A stretch of DNA of 64,000 nt from Vibrio agarilyticus (GTDB taxonomy: Bacteria; Pseudomonadota; Gammaproteobacteria; Enterobacterales; Vibrionaceae). Made by a program: the position numbers and the translations under genes. The stretch is from assembly GCF_012641465.1 (NCBI RefSeq), contig NZ_JABAIK010000008.1, positions 147,830 through 211,829 of the forward strand. The letters are read 5' to 3'. Position 1 is the stretch's first letter, and each line of letters starts with the position of its first letter. The notes under the pieces were generated by a model. That model was not told the origin of the DNA, did not search any database, and was given only the letters and a program-made list of their open reading frames with translations. Shown here piece after piece: positions 29,083 through 36,329 of the stretch.

Positions 29083-30369
29083 TTAGAAGCTGCGGCTGTA
29101 CTGCAGACCAAACAAAATTGCGTCGGCATGCGTGGTTGCGCTAACTGATGAAACCTGGCCAACACCTTCAATCTCTGTTTTTTCGTTTACCGATACATCA
29201 TCGCCCATCAAGTAGGTTAGGCCCAAATCAATATTTGATTTGCTATCAATGTGATAGGTAAAGCCGGCTGACACCCACTGACGGTCTGAATCGGGTACCG
29301 AAATAGACGTTAGGCTGTCTTGCGCACTGGTGTCGTACATGTAACCGACGCGAAGAGTCCAATCGTTGTTGAGGTAGTAAGTACCACCAATGCTGTAGTG
29401 CCAGCCATCTTGCCACTGGTACTCTTTCTCATACGAGCCAGTCAGTACTGAGTCTTTTAGGTTTCTAAATGAAATTTTATCAAATGAACCCCAGCCGATG
29501 TATTGAATGCTGTAGTGTACTGCAAATTTGGTGTCTTCGATTTTGTGAAAACCAGAGAATTCTGCGATATCAGGCAATGGTAGTGTGATTTCTTGGCCTT
29601 TATCGTCTTTGGCATCAAACTCTGGGCTGTAACGGTACGATAGACCAAAGCGATTGTTTTCATCCAGCTCAAAGACGGTACCAACGTTGAAACCAACCGC
29701 AAAACCATCTGCAGTATCAACATCAAGCAATGATTTTCCGGCAGCATCGGGCATTAAACCTGCGATGGCTCCACTTAATTCTGCGCTTGGATCTCGCTTT
29801 AATGTACCTTGACCGTAGATGAGATCAAGTCCTGCACCAAAGCTCCACTGCTCATTTAAGCGATATGAGCCTGCCACGCCTAGGTTAAAGCTCAATACGT
29901 CAGTGAGGCCGCCGTATTCATTGGCGATGTAATCGCTAGCAAATTCGGTTTTGGTGCCAAAGTTTGAGTAGGCATTAACGCCAACGGCAAATTTGTCATT
30001 AATTGGGTGAATGTAGTGAATGTTTGGTGCGACAGAAGTGCCGCCCACATCATCAGTATCTGGTACAGAAGTTGCGGGTACTAGGCCTCCGCTTAGAGTA
30101 CATGTTGGGCCACAATATTTCGCATCTTTGACTTTGATTTTAGTCGTGATGGTTTCAAAACCCAATGACAGTGCCGGCTCGTCAAAAAGTGCCATTGCCG
30201 CTGGGTTTCGTCCCATGACTGCTGCGTTGTCAGCAATCACCGCATCACCTGCGAATGCGCGACCAATGCCCGTCGCTGATTGCGCGTTTAATTGAAAGCC
30301 TGCGGCGAACGCTTGGCTAGATGCTGCAGCTACTGCTACTGCGAGGAGAGTTTGTTTATACAGACGCAT
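29083..30369 (-). CDS. fadL: FadL-family outer-membrane fatty acid transporter (copy 2)
   Basis: The 428-residue precursor has a signal peptide ending AFAA, then GFQLNAQSATGIGRAFAGDAVIADNAA and RNPAAM, the FadL signature, and a C-terminal beta-barrel ending in LQYSRSF. An insertion near residues 80-95 carries the pair CGPTC, which could form a disulfide in an external loop; copy 1 lacks it. The two copies may differ in substrate. The gene sits downstream of the sigma factor operon on the same strand but has its own 580-base upstream region. Confidence 0.94.
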   Translation of the reverse strand: MRLYKQTLLAVAVAAASSQAFAAGFQLNAQSATGIGRAFAGDAVIADNAAVMGRNPAAMALFDEPALSLGFETITTKIKVKDAKYCGPTCTLSGGLVPATSVPDTDDVGGTSVAPNIHYIHPINDKFAVGVNAYSNFGTKTEFASDYIANEYGGLTDVLSFNLGVAGSYRLNEQWSFGAGLDLIYGQGTLKRDPSAELSGAIAGLMPDAAGKSLLDVDTADGFAVGFNVGTVFELDENNRFGLSYRYSPEFDAKDDKGQEITLPLPDIAEFSGFHKIEDTKFAVHYSIQYIGWGSFDKISFRNLKDSVLTGSYEKEYQWQDGWHYSIGGTYYLNNDWTLRVGYMYDTSAQDSLTSISVPDSDRQWVSAGFTYHIDSKSNIDLGLTYLMGDDVSVNEKTEIEGVGQVSSVSATTHADAILFGLQYSRSF

Positions 30370-30603
30370 AGTATTTTACCTTGTTTGTCCATTATTTACG
30401 CCAACTCATTTCCGTTTTACTTGGAGAGACCCGTTTTTCGTCTCAAGTAACCTAGAAAATGAAGTTGGACCATTGAGTCTTTGCTCAGTTGACGCCGATC
30501 CTATGCGTAAGTGTGCGATATAGAAATCCGACCATTGGCTAAAAATACGGAAAAATGAAGGAAATGAAGGGTAACTGACGTCTAACTGGTGAAAAAACAA
30601 CTT

Positions 30604-30625
30604 AATTAGAGTTAAAGCTCTAATT
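30604..30625. promoter_or_regulatory. Inverted repeat upstream of fadL copy 2
   Basis: AATTAGAG and CTCTAATT are perfect 8-base arms around a 6-base spacer, 235 bases upstream of the fadL start. On the minus strand it is followed within 15 bases by a T-rich run, so it may instead be a weak terminator for the sigma factor operon. An operator is the other reading. Confidence 0.35.
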
Positions 30626-30710
30626 ATAACGAGATAAAGGGAATGACATTTAACGATTACCTTGTTCTTAATATGGTTTTTAAGCAATGAAAATAGTGTT
30701 AATTGCGGGA

Positions 30711-30747
30711 TGAGCAGAGTTTTGCCATGAAGGCGAAACTCTGCTCA
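30711..30747. other. Long 16-bp hairpin between DUF3379 gene and fadL
   Basis: TGAGCAGAGTTTTGCC (30711-30726) pairs with GGCGAAACTCTGCTCA (30732-30747) with only one T-G pair and a 5-base loop. No T-run follows on either strand. It lies downstream of the minus-strand sigma factor operon. It could be a mRNA 3' stabilising stem or a protein-binding site. Confidence 0.55.
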
Positions 30748-30758
30748 TAAGAGAGTAT

Positions 30759-30911
30759 GTACCCGTCTTAGTTCAAGCTGCAGTGCCTTTCTTTAATAGA
30801 GTAGGAGACGGGCGCTCACAAATCTCATCACATAGCTTGTCCATGTTCATGAAGTGCTCAGAGGCTTTGTTCGCTTGCCGCCTACCTGAAACTCCAAGTT
30901 GTTTGGGTACA
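30759..30911 (+). repeat. ERIC-like element downstream of the DUF3379 gene
   Basis: The element runs from GTACCCGTCTTAGTTCAAGC through CTCACAAATCTCATCACATAG and GGCTTTGTTCGCTTGCCGCC to CAAGTTGTTTGGGTAC. Ends are inverted GTACCC/GGGTAC, and length is about 153 bp. It is one of the best-preserved copies in the window. Confidence 0.85.
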
Positions 30912-30950
30912 GGTAATGTAAAGTTTGAGACGAAGACGCTGGGTAACTGA

Positions 30951-31691
30951 TCAATTTGTCGCCGTGAGAGGTCTGAGCATGGTCTCTAATGTGTGTGCGA
31001 TAGAGCCTAATGCTTCACCGTGCTCACCCACGAGAATGAGGCTCGCTTTATCCACTGGGGAAACCAGCCCATCAAACCCATCTTCACTGAATGCCATATT
31101 CTCGTGACTATCAATTTTGGTGAAAAAGAGCGTTACTTTTCCTTGTGGACCTTGGAATACCATGTGTAGCGCATTGCTGCTGCCGAAACCGCAGTGGTTA
31201 AGATAGTAAACTGGATAAGGAAAAGATGACGTTAATTGGTAACCGAACGGGGCGAGTTTGGCATTAATTTGAGATGTCGATACTTTTTCATCCAGATGAC
31301 GAACAAAGGGGTCTTCCTCGACCACGTGCTGAATTGCCGTGCTAGCAAGACTGGCTTCTGCCGAAGAGATGACAATATTGCTCCAATTGATTTGGCCTAC
31401 GAGCAACCCACCAACAAACGCGATTGACGCTGCAAGCCCGACGGTTCGTTTGAACCAGCGACTGCGCTGGGCAATTTGCGCTTCGGCGGTTGAGGTCTGT
31501 GAAAACAGAATCTTGTCGGCGAGGTCATCGGGAACATCAATCGTCATGGCTTGCTTGATCTGAGCATCAAGATCAAGGACATCGTCGAAAAATTTGCCAT
31601 TAGCATCATTGCCACCGAGTGCGCGTTTGATATCATCATCGCGCTGACGCGGATCGGATAGCACGCGGCGACGAAACTCAAGATCATCCAT
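30951..31691 (-). CDS. DUF3379 protein, putative anti-sigma factor
   Basis: The 246-residue product has a cytoplasmic N-terminal region (MDDLEFRRRVLSDPRQRDDD), one membrane helix near residues 83-103 (RTVGLAASIAFVGGLLVG), and a C-terminal domain predicted outside the membrane. The start at 31691 overlaps the sigma factor stop by 8 bases; the longer frame from 31724 is less likely. This topology and coupling are those of an anti-sigma factor, but the family has no firmly known role to me, so that is inference. Confidence 0.82.
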   Translation of the reverse strand: MDDLEFRRRVLSDPRQRDDDIKRALGGNDANGKFFDDVLDLDAQIKQAMTIDVPDDLADKILFSQTSTAEAQIAQRSRWFKRTVGLAASIAFVGGLLVGQINWSNIVISSAEASLASTAIQHVVEEDPFVRHLDEKVSTSQINAKLAPFGYQLTSSFPYPVYYLNHCGFGSSNALHMVFQGPQGKVTLFFTKIDSHENMAFSEDGFDGLVSPVDKASLILVGEHGEALGSIAHTLETMLRPLTATN

Positions 31692-32247
31692 TTTTCTGCC
31701 CCTTATTCTTTTCGTCAGAATCAAGCATTTCCTTTAGCTGATTCCGAGCGCGAAATAATCTCGTCATTACCGTATTTTTGTTCAATTCAAGGATCTCACT
31801 AATTTCGTCCCCGCTAAATCCAGCAACAACCTGCAAAAATAGCGGTTCTCGATATTCTTCTTCAAGCTGCATGATTTGGTTGTGCAGCCATTGCTGTTGA
31901 TGATGTGGCTCATCACTGACTTTGGCATCATTACCAAAATCATCGATGTCGACCAGCTCGAGCTGTTTACGCTCGAAACGCCGTGCGTTCTCTCGCCGTA
32001 AGATAGTGATAAGCCAAGACTTAGCGGCTTTCTCATCTTGCAGGCTGTCGAGTGATTTCCATGCACGTAAGCAAGTCTCTTGCACTAAGTCTTCGGCAAC
32101 ACTGCGATCTTTGCATAACCAGTAGGCGTAGCGATAGAGATCTCTGTGATACCCGCGAACTAAGGCTTCGTATTTTCTTTGTCTGTCCATATCTATCTTG
32201 ACCGGACTCTGACGTTTTTTATTTCCAAATAAGTTGACTATCGCCAC
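31684..32247 (-). CDS. ECF-family RNA polymerase sigma factor
   Basis: The 187-residue protein has sigma region 2 (RDLYRYAYWLCKDRSVAEDLVQETCLRAWKS, shown in part, residues 35-65) and region 4 (FLQVVAGFSGDEISEILELNKNTVMTRL in part), with no region 3, as in ECF sigma factors. The start is GTG 32247, preceded by GGAGG. It overlaps the DUF3379 gene, its likely anti-sigma factor. Position between fadL genes and fadI suggests a link to lipid or envelope signals. It is not RpoE itself: rseA/rseB are absent. Confidence 0.9.
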   Translation of the reverse strand: MAIVNLFGNKKRQSPVKIDMDRQRKYEALVRGYHRDLYRYAYWLCKDRSVAEDLVQETCLRAWKSLDSLQDEKAAKSWLITILRRENARRFERKQLELVDIDDFGNDAKVSDEPHHQQQWLHNQIMQLEEEYREPLFLQVVAGFSGDEISEILELNKNTVMTRLFRARNQLKEMLDSDEKNKGQKNG

Positions 32248-32370
32248 AGGAGCCTCCGTGTTTGCTCTGTGTGGACCCGCGTTACTTTAAGTATCTAGGG
32301 TCTAGGATGTACTTGTGCTATTTAGCATTTTAGCTTGCTGGCTCATGGACGAAGAGAAATCGCGACAAAC

Positions 32371-32411
32371 TTGATCTAGTTCAAAATCTTATCGATATAT
32401 CGCGTTATATT
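32371..32411 (+). promoter_or_regulatory. FNR-type box and -10 element for a candidate small RNA
   Basis: TTGATCTAGTTCAA at 32371-32384 differs from the FNR consensus TTGATNNNNATCAA at one position. A -10 hexamer TATATT lies at 32406-32411. The box centre (32377.5) is about 41 bases before the start predicted from that -10 (32418 or 32419), the exact class II activation geometry. There is no good -35, as expected for an activator-dependent promoter. Seen in sequence; function is inferred. Confidence 0.65.
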
Positions 32412-32417
32412 ACACCC

Positions 32418-32581
32418 TGTCATCTCGTTAGTTGGTAACGACTAACATGTTGAGCAAGATGACATTTCCTTTTGAAGGCTGACTTTACTTTCTCCTAATC
32501 AGGTGACTGATTTTTTCAATTGGCGTAAGTTGATTGTTTTTATTGAGATTCCAACCACACAGTTTTGTGTGGTTTTTTTTT
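32418..32581 (+). ncRNA. Candidate FNR-activated small RNA
   Basis: The predicted transcript of about 164 bases starts at the base of a 5' hairpin: TGTCATCT (32418-32425) pairs with AGATGACA (32457-32464), enclosing GTTAGT/ACTAAC. A single-stranded, pyrimidine-rich linker follows with TTTCCTTTTGAAGG (32465-32478) and TTTACTTTCTCCTAA (32484-32498), able to pair with ribosome sites. A small AATCAG/CTGATT hairpin with T6 comes next, and the RNA ends at a strong terminator. No ORF fits. The plan recalls E. coli FnrS (5' hairpin, TTCCTTTT linker, terminator), but I cannot show homology. Confidence 0.6.
32553..32581 (+). terminator. Terminator of the candidate small RNA
   Basis: AACCACACA (32553-32561) and TGTGTGGTT (32566-32574) form a perfect 9-bp stem with a 4-base loop and a run of nine T. 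No annotated plus-strand gene ends upstream, so a dedicated short transcript must use it. This is the main independent evidence for the small RNA. Confidence 0.9.
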
Positions 32582-32727
32582 GCCTGATTTTCGCCCTATA
32601 ACACTATAGCAGTGTCCAGTTTCTCGATTAACTAATTGATTCGTTGAATTTAGTCATAATTCAAGTGCGTACACTCACGTTTATTTAAACGCACGTTTGA
32701 GTTGTTTAACATTTTGATTACAATGTT

Positions 32728-32744
32728 CACAAGTCCGACCTCTT
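32728..32744 (+). promoter_or_regulatory. FadR-like operator upstream of fadI
   Basis: CACAAGTCCGACCTCTT matches the E. coli FadR consensus AACTGGTCCGACCTGTT at 13 of 17 positions, with the GTCCGACCT core perfect. It lies 55 bases before the fadI ATG. FadR represses beta-oxidation genes and is relieved by long-chain acyl-CoA. The site is read from sequence; binding is inferred. Confidence 0.6.
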
Positions 32745-32799
32745 TGTGCATATGTCGGTTACCCATCAGATAATCAAAGCGAACCCGTAAGGAGATAGC

Positions 32800-34110
32800 A
32801 TGGGGATGCGAGAATTGAAAACTCAAACCGGTGATCGCGTGGCGATAGTTGCGGGACTGCGCACACCATTTGCACGGCAGAGCACGGAGTTTGCGCAACT
32901 GCCAGCCGTTGATTTAGGGAAAATGGTCGTCAGCGAATTGCTCGCTCGAACGGAGTTAGATCCTGCGCTGATTGAGCAATTGGTATTTGGTCAAGTGATC
33001 CAGATGCCAGAGGCGCCAAATATCGCTCGTGAAATTGTGCTCGGTACAGCAATGAATGTTCACACCGACGCTTACAGTGTGACACGAGCGTGCGCGACGA
33101 GTTTTCAAGCTGCGGCCAATGTGGCTCAAAGTATCGTGATGGGAGACATCGACATCGGTATCGCTGGTGGTGCCGATTCATCATCTGTGTTGCCCATCGG
33201 TGTTTCGAAATCCTTAGCGGCCAATTTGTTGGCACTCAGTAAATGCAAAACCTTGGCCCAAAAGTGGGCAGTACTTAAAAAATTGCGCGCTAAAGATCTG
33301 ATACCTGTGCCTCCTGCGGTTGCGGAATATTCGACTGGATTATCGATGGGACAAACCGCAGAACAGATGGCCAAAACGCACCACATCTCTCGTGAGGAGC
33401 AAGATGCGTTTGCGCATCGTTCACACACACTAGCCGCCCAAGCATGGCGCGATGGTCTGATTGCTCCGCAGGTCATGACCGCGTTTCCAGAACCTTATCG
33501 TAAATGGATAAGTGAAGATAATAACGTACGTTTTGACTCCTCTTTGGCAAGCTACGCCAAGTTGCGTCCTGCGTTTGACAAGCAATATGGCTCAGTGACC
33601 GCCGCCAATAGCACGCCTCTCACCGACGGAGCCGCCGCAATTTTGATGATGCGCGAAGGTCGCGCGAAAGAGTTAGGGTTACCAATTTTAGGTTATTTAC
33701 GCAGTTATGCGTTTTCTGCCATTGGCGTTGAGACAGATATGTTGATGGGACCCTCTTACGCAACCGCAAACGTTTTGGATAAGTCTGGGCTAGCGCTCAG
33801 CGACTTAACCTTAATTGACATGCACGAAGCGTTTGCGGCTCAAGCATTGGCCAATGTTAAAATGTTTTCAAGTCAGCAATTTGCAAAAGAGAAATTGGGC
33901 CGCAGCCAGGCCATCGGAGACATTGACATAGACAAGTTCAATGTTCAAGGCGGCTCTATTGCCTACGGTCATCCGTTTGCGGCAACGGGGGCGCGTATGA
34001 TCACACAAACGTTACATGAATTGCATCGTCGTGGTGGCGGACTTGCATTGAACACCGCATGCGCCGCAGGTGGTTTGGGCGCGGCAATGATTTTGGAGGT
34101 GGAAGCATGA
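32800..34110 (+). CDS. fadI: 3-ketoacyl-CoA thiolase FadI (beta subunit)
   Basis: FadI carries out the thiolytic last step of beta-oxidation and forms a complex with FadJ. The 436-residue thiolase has the nucleophilic cysteine in [11 protein letters not shown] (near residue 94-98), the HEAFAAQ and [10 protein letters not shown] motifs and the C-terminal [13 protein letters not shown]. The start is ATG 32800, with AAGGAG just upstream; ATG 32806 is possible. Its stop overlaps the fadJ start (ATGA). Confidence 0.96.
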   Translation: MGMRELKTQTGDRVAIVAGLRTPFARQSTEFAQLPAVDLGKMVVSELLARTELDPALIEQLVFGQVIQMPEAPNIAREIVLGTAMNVHTDAYSVTRACATSFQAAANVAQSIVMGDIDIGIAGGADSSSVLPIGVSKSLAANLLALSKCKTLAQKWAVLKKLRAKDLIPVPPAVAEYSTGLSMGQTAEQMAKTHHISREEQDAFAHRSHTLAAQAWRDGLIAPQVMTAFPEPYRKWISEDNNVRFDSSLASYAKLRPAFDKQYGSVTAANSTPLTDGAAAILMMREGRAKELGLPILGYLRSYAFSAIGVETDMLMGPSYATANVLDKSGLALSDLTLIDMHEAFAAQALANVKMFSSQQFAKEKLGRSQAIGDIDIDKFNVQGGSIAYGHPFAATGARMITQTLHELHRRGGGLALNTACAAGGLGAAMILEVEA

Positions 34111-36236
34111 GTATGAAATCGGCGTTTACTTTAACGATAGATGAGACGCGCATTGCTTGGCTTGCTATCGATGTGCCCGGCGAAAAAATGAATACGCTTC
34201 AGTCTGCTTTTGCGCAAGAGATGGATCTGATTTTGACCGAGCTTGAGTCGAATACCACGCTTGCAGGGGTGATCATTCATTCCACCAAACCGGATAATTT
34301 TGTCGCAGGAGCCGATGTTCGTATGTTAGCGGCTTGCCAAACCGCGCAAGAAGCGGAAGCTTTGGCGCGTCAAGGCCAAGAGCTGTTTGCTCGATTAGCG
34401 GCGCTACCGTTTCCGAGCGTCGCTGCGATTCATGGCCCGTGTCTTGGTGGCGGGCTCGAACTTGCATTGGCGTGTGATTATCGCGTCGCCAGTGATGATG
34501 CTAAAACGCGTCTAGGCTTACCTGAAGTGCAACTGGGTTTGTTGCCAGGCTCCGGAGGCACGCAGCGTTTACCCCGATTAATTGGGCTGCTTCCAGCGAT
34601 GGATCTTATTCTCACCGGTAAGCAATTGCGCGCCAAAAAAGCGGCCAAACTCGGTGTTGTCGACGCCTTTGTACCACAGAGCGTTTTGCTTGAAGTGGCC
34701 AAGATTTGGCTTAGCAAAGGTAAGGCGATTAAACGCCTGTATCGCAGTAAAGTGAAGGCCAGTACGAAAGAGCGACTCATCTCTGGTAATGGTGTCGGGA
34801 GAAAACTGGTGTTTGAGCAGGCACAAAAGAAGATTATGCAAAAAACACGGGGCAATTATCCTGCAACCCAAGCGATATTGTCGGTGCTTCGTTACGGTTT
34901 TGAGCAGGGGTTTGAGAAGGGACTCAAACAAGAAGCGAAACAATTTGGTGAGCTGGTGATGAGCTCTGAGTCCGCAGCGTTACGTTCAATCTTTTTTGCC
35001 ACCACCGAAATGAAAAAAGAGCATGGAAGTGATGCTGAGCCGAAAGAAATTAGCCAAGTCGCGGTGCTGGGCGGCGGTCTTATGGGGGCGGGGATCAGTT
35101 ATGTGACGCTGGCAAAAGCCGCGCTGCCGGTACGCTTAAAAGATGTCAATAATGACGGTGTATGCCGCGCCCTGCGTTATAACTTTGATTTGTTTGAAAA
35201 GCAGCGTAAACGGCGAATTATCACCAAGCCGCAGCGACAAGCTCGTATGCTTTCACTTGCCGGCGGTACTGATTTTACCCAATTTAACCGTGCAGATGTG
35301 GTCATTGAAGCGGTGTTTGAAGATTTGGCGTTGAAGCAGCAGATGGTAGCTGATGTTGAAACTCATGCAAAACCGTCAACGATTTTTGCCACTAATACGT
35401 CATCGTTACCGATAGGACAAATTGCCGAAGGTGCCGCTCGGCCAGAAAATATTGTCGGACTGCACTATTTTAGCCCGGTGGAGAAAATGCCGCTGGTGGA
35501 GGTGATTCCACATCAAGGCACAAGCGCAGAAACGGTCGCAACGGTCGTTCAGCTTGCTAAAAAACAAGGTAAAACTCCGATTGTCGTGAAAGATCGCGCG
35601 GGTTTTTATGTTAATCGCATCTTGGCGCCGTATATGAATGAAGCTGGCGAAATGCTGCTTGCTGGCGAGCCAATTGAAGCCATTGATACTGCTTTGCTTA
35701 ATTTTGGTTTTCCGGTCGGACCTATCACGTTATTGGACGAAGTCGGCGTTGATATTGGCGCGAAAATTATGCCCATTTTGGTTCGTGAATTGGGCGAACG
35801 CTTTCAGGGCCCAGCGCTGTTTGATTCGCTTCTCAAAGACGGTCGCAAAGGACGCAAGAGTGGCAAAGGCTTCTACCTTTACAAAGGTAAGAAAAAGCAA
35901 GTCGATAAGCATGTCTATCGCCTGCTTGGGATCACGCCTGTTGCCACCTACAGCGAGCAAGATATCGCGCTGCGCTGCGTATTACCTATGCTCAATGAAG
36001 CGGTCCGTTGTCTTGATGAGGGCGTAATTGCGAGCCCAAGAGACGGCGATATCGGTGCCATTTTTGGTATTGGTTTTCCACCATTCTTAGGTGGGCCATT
36101 CCGTTATATGGATCACGTGGGGTTAAATGAGTTGGTCGAGATGATGCGCCGCTTTGCGGATAAATACGGCCAACGCTTCACTCCATGTGAGGCGCTTGTT
36201 GCGCGAGCCGAAGCCAATGATACCTTTTATCCCTAG
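34107..36236 (+). CDS. fadJ: Fatty acid oxidation complex subunit alpha FadJ
   Basis: FadJ is a multifunctional enoyl-CoA hydratase and 3-hydroxyacyl-CoA dehydrogenase. The start is ATG 34107, overlapping the fadI stop, giving 709 residues; the longer frame from 34059 lies inside fadI. The hydratase domain (1-190) has [17 protein letters not shown] and [18 protein letters not shown]. The dehydrogenase half has the nucleotide loop [11 protein letters not shown] near residue 317 and [14 protein letters not shown]. It is the FadJ type by pairing with fadI. Confidence 0.96.
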   Translation: MSMKSAFTLTIDETRIAWLAIDVPGEKMNTLQSAFAQEMDLILTELESNTTLAGVIIHSTKPDNFVAGADVRMLAACQTAQEAEALARQGQELFARLAALPFPSVAAIHGPCLGGGLELALACDYRVASDDAKTRLGLPEVQLGLLPGSGGTQRLPRLIGLLPAMDLILTGKQLRAKKAAKLGVVDAFVPQSVLLEVAKIWLSKGKAIKRLYRSKVKASTKERLISGNGVGRKLVFEQAQKKIMQKTRGNYPATQAILSVLRYGFEQGFEKGLKQEAKQFGELVMSSESAALRSIFFATTEMKKEHGSDAEPKEISQVAVLGGGLMGAGISYVTLAKAALPVRLKDVNNDGVCRALRYNFDLFEKQRKRRIITKPQRQARMLSLAGGTDFTQFNRADVVIEAVFEDLALKQQMVADVETHAKPSTIFATNTSSLPIGQIAEGAARPENIVGLHYFSPVEKMPLVEVIPHQGTSAETVATVVQLAKKQGKTPIVVKDRAGFYVNRILAPYMNEAGEMLLAGEPIEAIDTALLNFGFPVGPITLLDEVGVDIGAKIMPILVRELGERFQGPALFDSLLKDGRKGRKSGKGFYLYKGKKKQVDKHVYRLLGITPVATYSEQDIALRCVLPMLNEAVRCLDEGVIASPRDGDIGAIFGIGFPPFLGGPFRYMDHVGLNELVEMMRRFADKYGQRFTPCEALVARAEANDTFYP

Positions 36237-36271
36237 GGTCAACAGACCCTAAGGTATTAATATCAAAAATC

Positions 36272-36301
36272 AAAAAGAGCGGCGTAACCCGCTCTTTTTG
36301 C
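36272..36301. terminator. Terminator after fadJ
   Basis: AAAAAGAGCGG and CCGCTCTTTTT form a stem around a short loop, with a T-run on both strands. It lies between fadJ and the convergent M16 peptidase gene and should serve both. Confidence 0.9.
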
Positions 36302-36329
36302 ATAAAAATAGTTGTGAAGCTGCGTTTAA

